NCBI GenBank assembly: GCA_951230915.1
Contig: OX579635.1
Location: 20,026,001 to 20,090,000 of the forward strand
Direction: 5' to 3'
Source of the DNA: Antitrichia curtipendula
Taxonomy: Eukaryota > Streptophyta > Bryopsida > Hypnales > Leucodontaceae
Length of the DNA stretch: 64,000 nt
The notes beneath the pieces are model-generated. The model did not search any database, was not told the origin of the DNA, and saw only the letters and a list, made by a program, of their open reading frames with translations. This document shows, piece by piece, positions 11,714-24,199 of the stretch. Each line of letters begins with the position of its first letter. The stretch's first letter is position 1. The translations under genes and the position numbers were made by a program.

Positions 11714-13267
11714 CTAAAGCTTAGAGCATGAATGAAAACATCTACCTCTGCATTGGGGCAGCATATGACAACAAATATGAAAATGCTTGCAATTTGCCCA
11801 TTGTCCTCTCTTTCCTAATACATTTGCTGACATTTCTTTGATATTCAAACAAGTGCATTCAGGAAATGAATTTATTGTCAACACGTAATGTTGAATGTTT
11901 GGTAGTATACCTGAATCAAGCATTATGATGCATCCAAATCGAGGATGCGGTATCATAGTTACCTGACAAATAGTGGCCTTCAAAATAAATGCAAAAGCAC
12001 AATTATTTGACTGTTTAGTTGTTGGTACATTGGAATTCCTTTGGATTTTTTTCCCGAACCTTATACTAGGATGCTCTGCAAGAAAAGTTGGGACTTGGAA
12101 TCCGGATAGGCAGATACATCAAGAGGTAGTTCATGATCTCCAAACAACCTTTTTGGAGATATTTCAACACGCTCAGGAAGACAAAATCTTGCATTCTGAA
12201 GATCTATCATTTCTTTTTGCATTAGATTAGTTCCAAACTTCACTAGCCAAATGCTAGGCACTTCAGATTTAGAAAGAACCCATTTTTGCCTCGAACCTTT
12301 GATACAATGCTCAATGTCATCGTTATAGAAGAAAAATTGCATCACTTCAATCCTATTCTTCTTATAATTGTTCATGTTGCTTGCGTAAGTTGGTGTTGCC
12401 GTTCCTTTATTGCATTGCACAATTTTTGAAACACATTTCTTCTTTGTCAGAGCCTATTGGCCAAAGCAAGCCTTAGCCAATGTCTTTGGCAATTGCGCAA
12501 TATGCCACTGTAACTCATCACAAGCAGTTTCTTCCACTGTTGTCACTCGAGATGCTTTCAATATTGTTGATGCGTTAATTGGTCCAAGAAACACAAACAG
12601 TTATATATCTTCTTTGCTCTCATCAAGTTAAGGTCCTTCAGAGATTGTTTCCAGAAGAATCCTTGAAGAACTATCTTTTGTAGTCTTTGGTCCTTCACGT
12701 GGTCAAGACAAATTTACTTTGTTGGGACGGTGTGAATCGTATTTAGACCCAAGCGGCAAATTATGGTATTCATTTTTGAGATCCAAAAACCTCCTCACCT
12801 TCAAAGTGGGGATTCTTAGTGCAAAATTCTCCAACCCCTAGTAAACTTGCCATTACATCATTAAGACCTTTAGGGTTTCCAGTACGTTGGGCATACCTTT
12901 GTGTGACATGAAGCAAAAGCTCTTCCTTACCAAGACTTGTGCTCGGGTTGTTTCCTTTCAAAAATTGATGATAATTATTGAACCATCTGTATAAATGCCC
13001 TCACGCACTCATCAACAGAAGCAACGTACAAATCATTCCCTCAATTTTTGGATTGTTGTAACCATTTGTTATGGATAATCTCTGCAAGATTGCAATAGGG
13101 CATTTCTACAAGCTCATTAGCTGGAAGATCCTGTATCAAGAAACATGGGTAAAAAAAAGATAGTATGAAATATATTGATGATGCAAAATGATATGCAAAT
13201 TTCATCAATTACGACAAGGAATTTCTTAAATGTCATTGAATCTAAGAGCCTTGGATGGGAACACTAG
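11714..13267 (-). pseudogene. 3' half of a Mutator-like transposase (SWIM finger) split by the giant hAT element
   Basis: The minus strand encodes several in-order fragments of one protein. First comes a segment after an acceptor-like GATACAG (DLPANELVEM, then IIHNKWLQQS). Next is a frame at 12770-12961, then one at 12061-12420 (KGSRQKWVLSKSEVPSIW, RLFGDHELPLDVSAYP), and last 11714-11983. The final fragment has C43-x-C45-x19-C65-x-H67, the SWIM-finger pattern CxC-xn-CxH typical of Mutator-like transposases and related proteins. Stops and frame changes mark it as dead. The 5' half lies at 29277-31471 on the other side of the 16-kb hAT insertion. Confidence 0.65.
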
Positions 13268-13275
13268 ATTACAAT
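13268..13275. repeat. Target-site duplication, left copy (ATTACAAT)
   Basis: These eight bases directly before CAGGGTTGTC are identical to the eight bases after GACAACCCTG at 29269-29276. An 8-bp duplication is the hallmark of hAT-superfamily insertion. Confidence 0.9.
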
Positions 13276-13320
13276 CAGGGTTGTCTATCTGGACGTGACG
13301 TGGGCTTTTCACGTCCGGAT

Positions 13321-13700
13321 GTCATGACGCGTCCGTCCTGACGCGTCCTAATGCGTCACAGCCCGTCGCCGATACTGACGGGACCATCCGGAGCGCGGAT
13401 GAAGTCTGTCCATTCTGCGACGGCGTCGGGCCGTCTCCTGGATGGTCACTCCGTCGCCAAATAGACATCCGTCTCTTGGACGGAGAGCCCGTCTGTGGAC
13501 GAAGAGGCCGTCCGTTGGACGGAGAGCCCGTCTCTGGACGGAATTCTTGTCTCCAGGACGATAATGCGTCCCTTGGACGGCCTCTCCGTCCTCTGGACGG
13601 GAAACCGTCCCGTCTCCTGGACCGGAATATCACAGGACGGGACAGTCGCCACTTGGACGGTTCCGTTGGCAAGGCTGCGGGTTTAGGGTCCACCCCATCA
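13321..13700. repeat. GACGG/CCGTC dyad array upstream of the transposase gene
   Basis: About twenty half-sites GGACGG or CCGTC occur in alternating orientation with a ~20-bp period, for example CCGTCTCTGGACGG. They begin about 45 bases inside the left terminus, where hAT transposases usually find subterminal binding sites. Confidence 0.85.
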
Positions 13701-13758
13701 GCCGTCACTCCGTCTAGCTGGGTTTAGGGTTTAGGATTTTAGGAAGGGCTTCAAGGTG

Positions 13759-13768
13759 TATATTAAGG
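13759..13768 (+). promoter_or_regulatory. Putative TATA box of the transposase gene
   Basis: TATATTAAGG lies between the dyad array and the transposase reading frame, about 220 bases before the chosen ATG. Equivalent boxes precede the other two genes of the element. Confidence 0.45.
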
Positions 13769-13981
13769 ACTTCTGCCTATTCAAGTTTACTTTCCCTTGC
13801 TAATTTTGCCTTTCTTGACTTGGTTGGAGTACAACCATTGCGGTAGAGCAAAGTCCAAGAAGAGTGTGTTGTGGTGGCACTTGTTGTGAGAGCAACAAGT
13901 GTTGTTTCCACATCACATTTCAAACAGAATACTAATCTTTTTTTTGGTGCAGGGGCAAGTAGAGGAGGACAGATAAGAGCA

Positions 13982-16900
13982 ATGGGTGGAGGAAGATCAC
14001 AGTGGGAACCTTGGTACACACTACGGCCAAATGGAAAAATTGTTTGCAAGTTTTACGAAGCTTTGCTAAGCTATCGAAAGGATCGGTTGCTTTTCCATTT
14101 GGGATATAGACGAAATGACACCCTCCTTGGAGTGAGAGCGTGCACTAAAGTCAATGCAGCCGTGAAGGTAATGTTTTTTAATTGTGGAGGACATATACCT
14201 ACGGACACTTCGCATGGAACTGGACGCGACGTGGAAGTGACATCACCATCAACGATACTACCAAGTGTAGTACGTGGTGAGCAACAACATGATGCTTCAA
14301 TCTCGGCAAACGATGGAGGAGAAAACACTGGGGGGCAAAGCTCTCAAGTACGATCATCGGAGGCGCCCAACCCTAGTTTGACCTACAGTCGATCGATGAG
14401 GGAATTGTCTCTACAAGAAGGAATGAACGCATCAAACAAGCAAGTACTAGACAAGAAGTGGGCTAAGTTTTTCTACAAAGCCAATATACCATTCAATGTA
14501 GTGAGGCATCCTGCTTTTCTGGATGCAGTGAAGTCAACATCGGAATCAAGAGTTGGCTACAAACCTCCAGCGTACCATGCACTTCGTACAAAGCTCATAA
14601 AATCTACAAAAGACAAAGTGGCAGCAATTGTAGCAGAGAAGACAAGGGCACCAATCCACAAGTATGGCGTTACAATATGCTCTGATGGATGGGACAACAT
14701 TACACATCGACCATTGATGAATGTCATGCTGGCATGTACAAGTGGAGAGGTTTTTCTTGGATCGATAGACACAACAGGCGAATGCATAGATGCTACTTAC
14801 GTGGCTAATTGCATGGGTGATTACATTGACGAGGTAGGGGCACAGAACGTGGTACAAATTTGTACAGACAATGCAGCAAACATATTGGCCGCTGGCGCTC
14901 TGTTACTTCGTAGATTTCCACACATATATTTTCAAGGGTGTTCAGCACATGCACTTGACCTTCTACTTGAAGATTGGGAAAAACAAGATTGGATTACAAG
15001 TATGGTCAAGAAAGCCAAGTCAATTGTGAAATACATTCGAACGCATCACATGCCACTTGCAATCTTTCGACGACATTCTCCTAATCACGTTTTGAAAAAT
15101 CCCGTTCAAACACGCTTTGCTACCATGTTCTTCATGATCGAACGTTTGGTGGAGGTGAGGGAAGCAGTAGAATCGACAGTCCATGATCCGTAGTGGAATG
15201 AGTACACGCGGAGATTGGCATCCAATCAAAAGCAAAGAAAAGCTAACGATGTGCGACGATATGTGCGAACGGATGAATTTTGGAGGAAATGTTTGAACTT
15301 TGTGCACATAGTGGAGCCCGTGTTGATTGCTCTTCGAGAGTTTGGTGGCAAGTACCCGTGCTTGGACAAGGCATGGCTTATAATAAAAAAGGTGGAAAAG
15401 TATATTTTATCTTTGGAGGATCCACCATTTTCATTAGAGCGGAGGTATGCAATTTCCGCCACCGATGATTTCTACAAGTGCTGGGACATGCTCAGGACAG
15501 ATTTGCATTACGCTGGGGCTCTATTGAATCCCTTTTTACTTGACGAAGTCATGCTAATGGATGATAATGAGGCAAGAGAAGCCATATTGAGAGTTTTGCG
15601 CAAATTGGCTGTTGGAGATCAAGCATTTGCTTTAGCTTTGTCTGAGTACCAAGCATTTAAAGATCGGCGAGGCATTTTCGGTGGACTTCTTGATGTTAAT
15701 ACCTTGAATTTGCAGCCTCACGAATGGTGGGACCTTCTCGGAGCCGGTGCTCGTACACTTGCACCGATTGCCAGAAAGATCCTCACGCAAGTGTGTTCTG
15801 CATCGTCCTGTGAACGCAATTGGAACATGTATTCGTTTTTCCACAACAAATCACGCAATAGATTGACATCAGAGCGTGCTGAGGAATTGGTTTACATTTA
15901 TACCAATTCCAAGACTCTTAGAGAAAGGGCTGTAGCAAATCCGACAAGGTGGTATATTGAAAACATGATGTCAGAGGATTCCATGACAGATGAATCTGAT
16001 GGTCTAGACCGTGGTTTGGTTCTCTCTGATCCCAATGATGACGATTCAGATGATAGTTCCAATGACGACGATGAGCCACCTTTTGATAGATTTCGTGGGG
16101 CGGGAGGAGTGCGTCCTCTAATTGATGCATCCGTATTTGACTTTGAAGAGGGGGATAATAATGACAATGTATACGAGGGACATCAAGGAAGTCCACCACG
16201 AATGCCACAAACGTGGAATGCTGGGCCAAGTGGGGGCAATACAAATGAGGACGTTGTGGCATCGAGACCACTAAGTCCAAACCCTATGGATGTACAAGTT
16301 GATGCCACAATAGAAAGAGATGGTGTTGACATTCAAAGAGGACGTGAAGAAGACGTAGTAGTACCACCGGCATTGCCCATGAGGACCACCCATAGAGAAG
16401 GGCCCCCTCAAGGTGGAGAAGCACATATGGACCCTCCAAATCGAGTCTCGGTTGCACAAAGGCAAATGCCAATATTGGAAAATCTACAAATCCAAAGTTC
16501 ATCAAGGCCATCTAGTTCCGACGTCCGTCCACACGAACCAACTTCGTCGATAGGTACACGATTGGCTGGTATGGTGTCACAGCGTACGACTAGAAATACA
16601 ACTTCATTGCGGCCACCTGTACATGCCAATAATCGAGGGAAGCGTCCACGACCACAAGGTACTACTAGTGAACGTGTGAGTAGTAGAACGCGTAGAAGGC
16701 TGAGGAGGGAAGAAGCGGCTTCCCAACCATTTTTAAGAGAAGTTCAAACAGGAGGACCCAATACAGATGGCATTATGGACGCAATGGGCCAACGACCTCT
16801 TCGGACGTTGTCTTCTATAGCTCAACCACAACGAAACCGCAATTCCGAGGCCTCCAGCAAAAGTGGTAGTGCACCATCCAATGATGATGGTGAATCCATT

Positions 16901-17062
16901 GGTGGTACTATAGGTGAAGATGGTGAGGTTCCAGGAGATAGTGATTACAGGGGGCCAGTGCCTCGACAAGGTCCACTCGAAGAAATTGGTGGTAATGAAC
17001 CAATAGTACAAGAAGCAAATGCAAATACTTTTATGCGCATTTTTAGGCATGGAAGACGTTGA
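13982..17062 (+). CDS. hAT transposase (BED-like, DUF659, hAT dimerisation), one in-frame stop
   Basis: This would cut and re-insert the element in the nucleus by DDE chemistry. From the ATG at 13982 the frame has 1,026 codons plus stop. A BED-like finger occupies residues 8-60 (W8, C22, H39, C54), but the second zinc cysteine is replaced (CKFY, Y25). A DUF659-type catalytic core follows, with candidate acidic residues D235 (CSDGW) and D296 (CTDNAAN). The C-terminal hAT dimerisation region has CSASSCERNW around E611. A disordered tail of about 360 residues, starting with an acidic DDDSDDSSNDDDE run, is unusual for the family. A TAG at 15191-15193 (codon 404) interrupts the frame; there is no frameshift, and homologous sequence continues directly (WNEYTRR). 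The frame is open upstream to 13871, but an acceptor-like TTGGTGCAG at about 13945-13953 suggests an intron in the leader. Confidence 0.85.
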
Positions 17063-18387
17063 ATGTTTTTGAAAAGACAATAGGGTCTTCATGTTTTCAA
17101 ATGCAATGGTTTTAGAGGCTCAATACCTTGCATATTGAAATCAACATTAATATGAAATTTGACTTTTTTTCCTTTCATTCTCATGGAACTGTTTACCCCT
17201 AAAGTCCCAAAGTCATTACACAAAAAAAAACGCAAAACTGTCTTTTCTCTTGCATTTGCCTCAACATACGGAAAAAATGTTTTTTACAACATCTAACCGT
17301 AAGATCTTATACTTCACATGTTTTTTATCACGTGGTAAAATTTTCATGAAGTTTGACCAAATAGATTGAAAGATATATTAGCATTCAAACTTGGAAAAAC
17401 TAGTTTTGTGAATGCTAGCTTTGCAATTTCAGATTAACTTTCACTGAGTGTGATTTATGGAAAATTCGGCCTTCGGGGCACTATTGTTTTTGAATTATTT
17501 ATTTGAATATTCAAGAATCGAGATCAAAACTTGAAAGAATTATTGCAATTAAAAACTATGTTTGCAATCCAAATAACACAGTGTGGTGTTTTTTTCATGC
17601 ATGTTTTATTTTTTTCAAATTTCATTAAAATTAAAATTATAAAACTATGTTTTGTGTTCATTCATTCATTTATGGCCCCAGTTTCAGATTATTCTCATAC
17701 ATATTATAATTGATAAAATTTGATTTCCATGTTTAGCTTTATAAAATCACAATAAAATCAATTTTCCATTGAATTTTCTAAAAAAAAAAAAGCATAAATA
17801 GAAAATGAATTTTTACGTATGTTGAAAAATATTAAAATATTATGTTGATTTTCAATAAAATATAAATTTGGTTTGATAGTCAAATTTGACTTCAAGCTTT
17901 TCTTTGTGGTTGTTTACTAGTTTTGGGCATGAAAAATTAAATAAACAATTGAAAATTTTTCTGACTAGAAATCTCTATTGATATTTGTACCTCTTGTAAA
18001 AAACTAAAAATTTAGAATCTTTTGAATTGTTTTTTCTATTTTTACTTATTTATGGCATGAAGTGCAACAAAAATGTTGACAATTACAATTTTGCACAAAA
18101 CTAATTGAAATTTCTTGTAGTAATATACAATTCAAAGTTTTTAGTACTAAAGATATAAGATTTTTGTTTACACGTAATTTAAATGATAAAGTTAGGGAAG
18201 ACAAGAAACTTTTTACAACTCAATGTTTAGGTAAAATACGTTTATAACTTTATATAAACCAAAATGAGTACAAAATGCATTGAAGCCACAAAGTGTGCTA
18301 CATTGCTATGGATGTCCTCAAGCCCATACTATAATAACCGCATGTGCTAAGTAAACACTAATTTTGCAACTACATGGTAATACACTA
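17063..18387. other. AT-rich spacer with a decayed piggyBac-like end
   Basis: There is no gene. CCCCTAAAGTCCCAAAG at 17196 and the ~220 bases after it resemble the left part of the TTAA-flanked family described at 28119-29063. A similar block follows the RING gene near 26945-27140. Confidence 0.45.
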
Positions 18388-20052
18388 TTATCTAATCTTC
18401 ATTGCGCGCCTGCTCTTCTTGAAGGTCTTGTTCTTTGCGGGCCTCGCGGTAGCAATCCATGGGTGGTGTCCAAAACGTTGGAGCACACTTAGACGTTGCA
18501 CGACCCCAGTCACCGAGCGTCGTTGTAGTGGCTCCGCCTTGCACAATTCACCCAATATGGTTTGAAACGTACCAAATGTCGTATGGTCCAGAATCATATC
18601 TACATTTCCGCGATCTTTTTTCCATACCTTCATAGCCAATTTCCCTATGGAGTATCCGTCTATGTGTATACTAACACACGGTGGCTTAACCCTACGAGTA
18701 GGAGATGATGAAGTTCCTGTCTCTCCAATCAAGTACATCAACTCAGGAGCCACCCACCAACGTTGCGCTCGGGTTGCCTGAAACTTCCTTGGACAATTGA
18801 ATTGGTAAAGAGAAGGGGTTTCTTCATTGATGCGGCTACCCATTCCCCAATCACATAGACCAATCCACACGGTTCTTCCATCATCATTTGGAAAATGAAG
18901 CATAATGTTCTCTGGTGTGATGTCGTTGTGCAATACAGAGCACTGTTGCACTGCATCCACAATGCAAATCATCACCCACGCAAGTTCAGTGCACTTGCGT
19001 CTATATGTCATGAGTTGTTTGGCTTCTTGCATTGATTGGAGAGTTGCATTGTAAGCCAACTCCCCAATTTCATCTGGATCTCGGTTCTTCTCATCAAGGG
19101 TAAACATGGCGCTGAGAGTATCGCCATTCCACCATTACAAATAACACTCCATGGTCATGTCATTTATAGCAAAGAATTTGATGACCCCTGGATGCTCGCA
19201 TCGACATACCAATGCCTCGATGGACAACTTCTCCCTGGACTTCTTCAATTCATCCACGCGCAAGGCTGACTTCCCAGCTAATTCCATATTCTCGGGAATA
19301 TGTTTTGAATTTTGAACACATACTTTGCGCACCCTCCCATGCCCCCCTTGTTTGCTATGGCCAGACAAAGGAACCACCACCACTCCTCTTTCAAGGAAAA
19401 CCACTCCTCCTGCAGCTTGTTGACCAAAGGCCAAGTTCTGACTTCGTTGAAACCACGGAGCGGAACGGATGTTGCTTGAAGACAATCCACGCACTGCTTC
19501 ATGCCACCAATACACCTTCTTGTGCAACAAATTCAATGCTTGTTGTCTGGGCACTACACTCTTCTCAAAGCCTTTTATTTTTTCCGCAACTTGGGCAAGG
19601 TTGAAGATACACGTTTGCACTTGTGACTCCAACCAATGATCAAAGCATTCTTTCGTGCGGTCTTCATGCCACTCATCCGCGCTCATTGTTGTCCAGAACA
19701 TGTGGTGGAACTTTTGTTTAATGACATCCACTCCCTGTAATCCGCGTGAGACGTATGTTGAGTTCAACTGCAAAATCGAATACTGATCAAAAAATTCCAA
19801 CGCCACTTCATGCAGTTTTCGCGTTGCACCCTTGCTTGGCCACTTCTCTGGATTTGTAGCCTTGTGCCTCCTTCGTTGTTTTTTTTTTCCCTTCGAAGAC
19901 TCTCCGCCCCCCACAGCAGCTACGGACCCTTCTGCAACTACGGCCTCTGAAACGGGCTCTGATGATTCCGCATCCGGGTCCATAATCGGTGCATCTCCAA
20001 TACCTGTCCACCAATCATCAACCTTTCTCTTCGAGAAATCGCGACCAGCCAT
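18388..20052 (-). CDS. Divergent Ser/Thr-type protein kinase carried by the hAT element, one in-frame stop
   Basis: The frame runs 554 codons plus stop from the ATG at 20050-20052 (MAGRDFSKRKVDDWW). The first ~225 residues are unrecognised, with a basic patch KGKKKQRRRHK that could act in nuclear targeting. The kinase domain follows: glycine loop SKQGGHGRVRKV near residues 235-245, candidate ATP lysine in LAGKSA (about K261), helix-C glutamate in SIEALV (about E279), catalytic loop VLHNDITPEN (HND in place of HRD; D377, N382), magnesium motif CDWG (DWG in place of DFG; D401), and WWVAPE near 435. The catalytic lysine and aspartates are kept, so the ancestral enzyme was probably active. A TAA at 19135-19137 (codon 306) falls at the hinge between the lobes, with no frameshift. 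The last ~20 residues are very basic. It is divergently placed relative to its dyad array. Confidence 0.75.
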
Positions 20053-20252
20053 CGTGATAGTAACAAGTAACAAATAATCAAAATGAAAAGAATTAGGAAT
20101 TCGGCTTCCACAAAGTGAAAAACCGCCCCCCTTATTCCTCAAAACAGCCTCTACCCAGCATCCGCGCTCGCAAGCAAGGACTGCAATCAATCCAAGACAA
20201 AAGAGCACCGTCAGAGCAGGAGAGACTGTGGCGAAAGTACCCTAAAAACAAC

Positions 20253-20273
20253 CTTATATACCCATTTCACGTG
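20253..20273 (-). promoter_or_regulatory. TATA box and G-box of the kinase gene
   Basis: On the minus strand TATATAAGG (20253-20261) lies about 200 bases before the ATG. CACGTG, a classical plant G-box, is at 20268-20273 immediately upstream. The dyad array begins about 210 bases further out. Confidence 0.55.
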
Positions 20274-20479
20274 GCCGGGGTGAACTGACCCCCTCGCTCG
20301 GCCCTCCGGGCCGACCCTGTTTTCCGCACCATTCCTTTTTTGCAAATTATGAATTCATATAGACCCCTAATTAGTTCAATCACATCAATAATAACCCTGG
20401 ATTGGCCGAAAATAGAGGGCTTTTCTTTACATGCACCCTTGGTAAGGCCGAGCAAAGGGGTCAATCCACCCCAATCATT

Positions 20480-21000
20480 CACGTCGACGGACAGGCCGTC
20501 AAGAGGATGGACAGAGCGTCTAAGGTCGTTCAGAGGGACAAGCCATCCAGGGGCCAAGCCGTCCAGCCCGTGGACTGGCCGTCGAGAGGACGGGAAGGCC
20601 GTCCAGGGGGGGAGACCGTCCAGCCCGCAGACTGGCCGTCGAGAGGACGGAAAGGCCGTCGAGAGGACGGAAAAGCCGTCGAGAGGACGGAAAGGCCGTC
20701 CACGGGGGAAGACCGTCCAGCCTGCGGACTGCTTGGCCTGAGGACGGGAAGGCTGTCCAGCCCACGGACTGGACGTCAAGAGGATGGGAAGGCCGTCCAC
20801 GGGGGGAGACCGTCCAGCCTGCGGACTGCTTGGCCTGAGGACGGGAAGGCCGTCCAGCCCGCGGACTAGCCGTCCAGGGGGCCAAGCCGTCCAGCCCGCG
20901 AACTGGCTGTCGAGAGGACGGGAAGACTTTCGAGAGACGGGAAGGTCGTCGAGAGGACGGGAAGGCTGTCGAGAGGACGGGAAGGTCGTCGAGCGGGCCA
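20480..21000. repeat. GACGG/CCGTC dyad array upstream of the kinase gene
   Basis: Units such as GGCCGTCGAGAGGACGGAAA repeat with a period near 20 bp, giving CCGTC-N5-GACGG dyads. Long open frames across it on both strands are by-products of the repeat and are not genes. Confidence 0.88.
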
Positions 21001-23535
21001 TTCAAAACAGTGCTGGCCGAGTGTAATTCATTTCTAATCCTTGTTCGGAGAATTTTTCATTTATGTGGTTTGGCACTCTCGGACTTGTCAGGACAGGTGT
21101 CCTCCCTCTCAATCGGGCATTACACTACGGTGGCGGGTAGTTTAAGAGTGCTAACTTAATATTCACATTTGTTTCAATTAGAGGACAAATAAATACCAGG
21201 GATGACATTCAAATGCTCAAAAAACAAGGTTTATTGCTCATTTAGAATGGAATTATATTTTGTTGCACATAAATAATGGAAAAAACATAGAAAAAACCAT
21301 AGAAGGTCAAATTGAAAACTTCTTAATGTCGGTCCTAGAATGTTCTATTTGGATGTTCATGTTAACATTTGATTCATTCTAATTGCACCCATTTTCACGA
21401 AAGTTGTTAGCATTGGGCAATGTTTTTTTTACAAAAATCCCAGAATCTCGCAATCCCTTAAAATAATTTATATTCTGTAGGGCTCAAATTCAAATTCAAA
21501 TGAATTTTATCAATTATAACTTGTACAATTTCACCTTTGGGATTATTGTATTTTGATTCCATCCTTCCTTGCATGTAAGTGCACCTGACAATTTAGTATT
21601 TTGTTGAATTTTAAACCCTGTCTACACTAATATACTAAACTCAAAGTCTCAAACGTACAATTATTCAATAACTTACTAAGCCCGGATTAAATATACAAAG
21701 ACCAAGACAAAAACCACCCTCTAAATGCTCTAGTTAAAGGTAGTAAGATTAAAACTCTGAAATGGTTAATTATGAAATAAGTGAAAGACCTCCTAAACAA
21801 CATATGTCATATGCATATCATTGATTAATGTAAAACATTGTTTCGGCTTTCCATTCATACATTACAGAAAAAGAATGTAGGTTATGTAGCCCTATACATC
21901 TAAACTTAAGAATGTTTTACCTTCTAAAGATATTGTTATGCCGTTTTTTGATGTCTTCAATATGTTTTATAAAACTTTGATTTTAAATCATTAATCTATT
22001 TTTTTCCAATTCAAACTTCAAAGACTACATCTCGATCAAGTTTTGCACTTGTAATGCCAACTAAAAAAAGGAAGAACATTTTTTGTGGTTTCCAGTCCAT
22101 GCTAGGTTTTGAAGTAAACCCTATAGGCCAATACCCTAAATCCCAAACCCTAAACCCTAAATCCTAAAACCTAAACCCTCTTCACTGTTGCAATTTTAAG
22201 AGTATTTGATGTTCAAGTTTATGTAACTATAGCAAATAAGAGTGGATTGGTGTAATAAAATTGAAATGCAACATTGAGTACATGAACTTCACATTTTTGT
22301 GGTCTCTATATTTTTTTTATGGCTTCTAAATTATAAAGCAACTAGCGGTGAATTATTATAGTTTTTCATATGGATTGTTTATTAATTGCTTATGTAGTAC
22401 CGTATGTTAACTACTAAACTAACTAAAGTCCCAAGGCCTCTTTTCCATCCTATATCTGAAATAAATTGCCATTTCTATAGTAAAGACTGTAAAAAAAAAA
22501 TGAATGTGTTTAGGACTTTAGGCCTTTAAGGTGCACATCTACTTGTAGTATGTAAGATCTCATACTAGAGTACTAGAGTAGTGTTCAATTGACCGGAAGA
22601 AATTTCACAAACTTTGCCTATATAGAATTGTAGATTGCAAAATATTTACAATAAACTTCAACCTCTGAACGCCCAACGACATCATTTAGTGCCAATTTGA
22701 TGGCAATTCAATCACTTCAATGAGATGGAAAGATTGTGGAAGCGTTCAATTCATTTTTTGGGGACCTTCCATGTTGAGTTACAAAGTGTATCCAAATGAT
22801 TTTGTAGTCTTTCCGATATTTGCCTCCCCGTAATTTAGAGTTTAGGAAAAAAAAAAAAAAAAAAATGCTACTTTAGTGTATCTTGGGAAGTTGTTGCTCC
22901 TTACTCTAAATCTGAAATTTCTCCCCCAAATTGATATTTTCTGAGTTTGAGTCTAACTATCAAGCAAAAGTTCATTTTCTCTAGTTCCTATTTTATGTAA
23001 AATCCCCCAACACGACCCTAAAATGAAATTTTCTTTATTGCGATTTGCACTTCGAATGTGTTTTTAATGTCTACTACATTTAGTACATTCTAAATAAATC
23101 ATGAAATGGAAATTAAGTTTATGCTATGATGGATTCTAATGTCATTATCCTTGTGATATAAGGTGAATCTGCCTATGACAGGCAGAATGACTGATTTGTT
23201 GTATTGCCATTAGCAAAAATAATCAAATTTTTTCCATACAAAGACACATGTGAGAAATGAAGAACGCAACTGGAATTTTATTTTCTGGATTAAATATGAT
23301 TTATTTTTGAATTTTTGAAGTGTACTGTCCAGTAAGCCCAAAAGAGTTTGTAGACTACTCCAAATCAGCCGAAAATTATTTCCATGATGGTCATCTTCCC
23401 ACCTAAAACAGTCATAACATTTTCTAAGATGGCTATAAGACTTTCTAACATAGACATGACATGAAGAAATAAAAAAACTACTTTTTACTAAAAATAAAAA
23501 TAATATTTTCAAAAAAATAAAAATAATATTTTTAA
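21001..23535. other. AT-rich interior of the hAT element, no gene
   Basis: Nothing coding is seen. A short telomere-like run (CCCAAACCCTAAACCCTAAA and variants) lies at about 22140-22180. The 23200-23480 part resembles the interior of the element at 50428-50897. Confidence 0.5.
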
Positions 23536-24000
23536 AGGGCCGTCCAGGACGTTCGGCAGGTCGTTGAGAGGACGGGTAGGCTGTCCCAGACCACGAACAG
23601 GCCGTCGAGAGGATGGGCGGGCCGTTTTCGACCAACGACAGGCCGTCGAGGAGACGGGCACTCCGTCCTTTTGGACGGCCTTTCCGTCCAAGAGACGGGT
23701 AGGCCGTCCAAAGGACGGGTATCCCGTTGAGGAGACGGGTTTGCCGTCCACGAGATGGGTATTCCGTCCAGGAGACGGGTATTCCGTCAAAGAGACGGGT
23801 ATTCCGTCCAAGAGACGGATATTCCGTTGAGGAGACGGGTGTTTCGTCTAGGAGACGGGTGTTCCGTCCAGGAGACGGGTATGCTGTTGAGGAGATGGGT
23901 ATGCCGTCCAGGAGACGGGTATTCCGTCGAGGGGACGAGCAGGCCGTCGAGGGGATGGGCAGACCGTCGAGAGGACGGAAAATCCGTCCGTCCAAGTCTC
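23536..24000. repeat. GACGG/CCGTC dyad array upstream of the RING gene
   Basis: GGGTATTCCGTCCAGGAGAC-type units repeat at 20-bp spacing, giving CCGTC-N5-GACGG dyads. A few looser copies continue to about 24150. Open frames across it are repeat artefacts. Confidence 0.88.
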
Positions 24001-24105
24001 GGGCGGTAGTGTAATTATTTCCCAAACCTGTCGACGGCGCCCCGAACCCGTTGACGGCGTCCCAACCCTATGTCGGACCTCTGTGGATGTATCGGCCGTC
24101 CATTC

Positions 24106-24117
24106 CAGGGTTGTCCC
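24106..24117 (+). repeat. Internal copy of the element's terminal sequence
   Basis: CAGGGTTGTCCC matches the first 12 bases of the right terminus read inward, and here points toward the RING gene. The eight bases before it (GTCCATTC) do not match the element's target duplication, so this is an internal rather than a current end. Confidence 0.6.
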
Positions 24118-24199
24118 ACGCCCTGGACGGTCTGGATTCGGGGGGGACGGGCTGATGTTATGTTAATTACCCTGCCTAATCGGGTCGGTAATTGGGGGG

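Noticed and set aside
15154..15193. A 39-bp GT...AG intron that would remove the stop in the transposase
   Set aside because: Too short for a plant intron, and the segment aligns in sense with the expected protein, so a nonsense codon is the simpler reading.
20267..21026. Long open frames on both strands through the GACGG array
   Set aside because: They translate a 20-bp repeat into R/P/S/G-rich sequence in several frames at once, so they are by-products of the repeat.
13321..24000. CRISPR array
   Set aside because: The ~20-bp units have no distinct unique spacers, there are no cas genes, and the DNA is eukaryotic.
23210..24025. 271-codon minus-strand frame and its plus-strand shadows
   Set aside because: Most of it is the translated CCGTC/GACGG array, with no domain and no support for a start.
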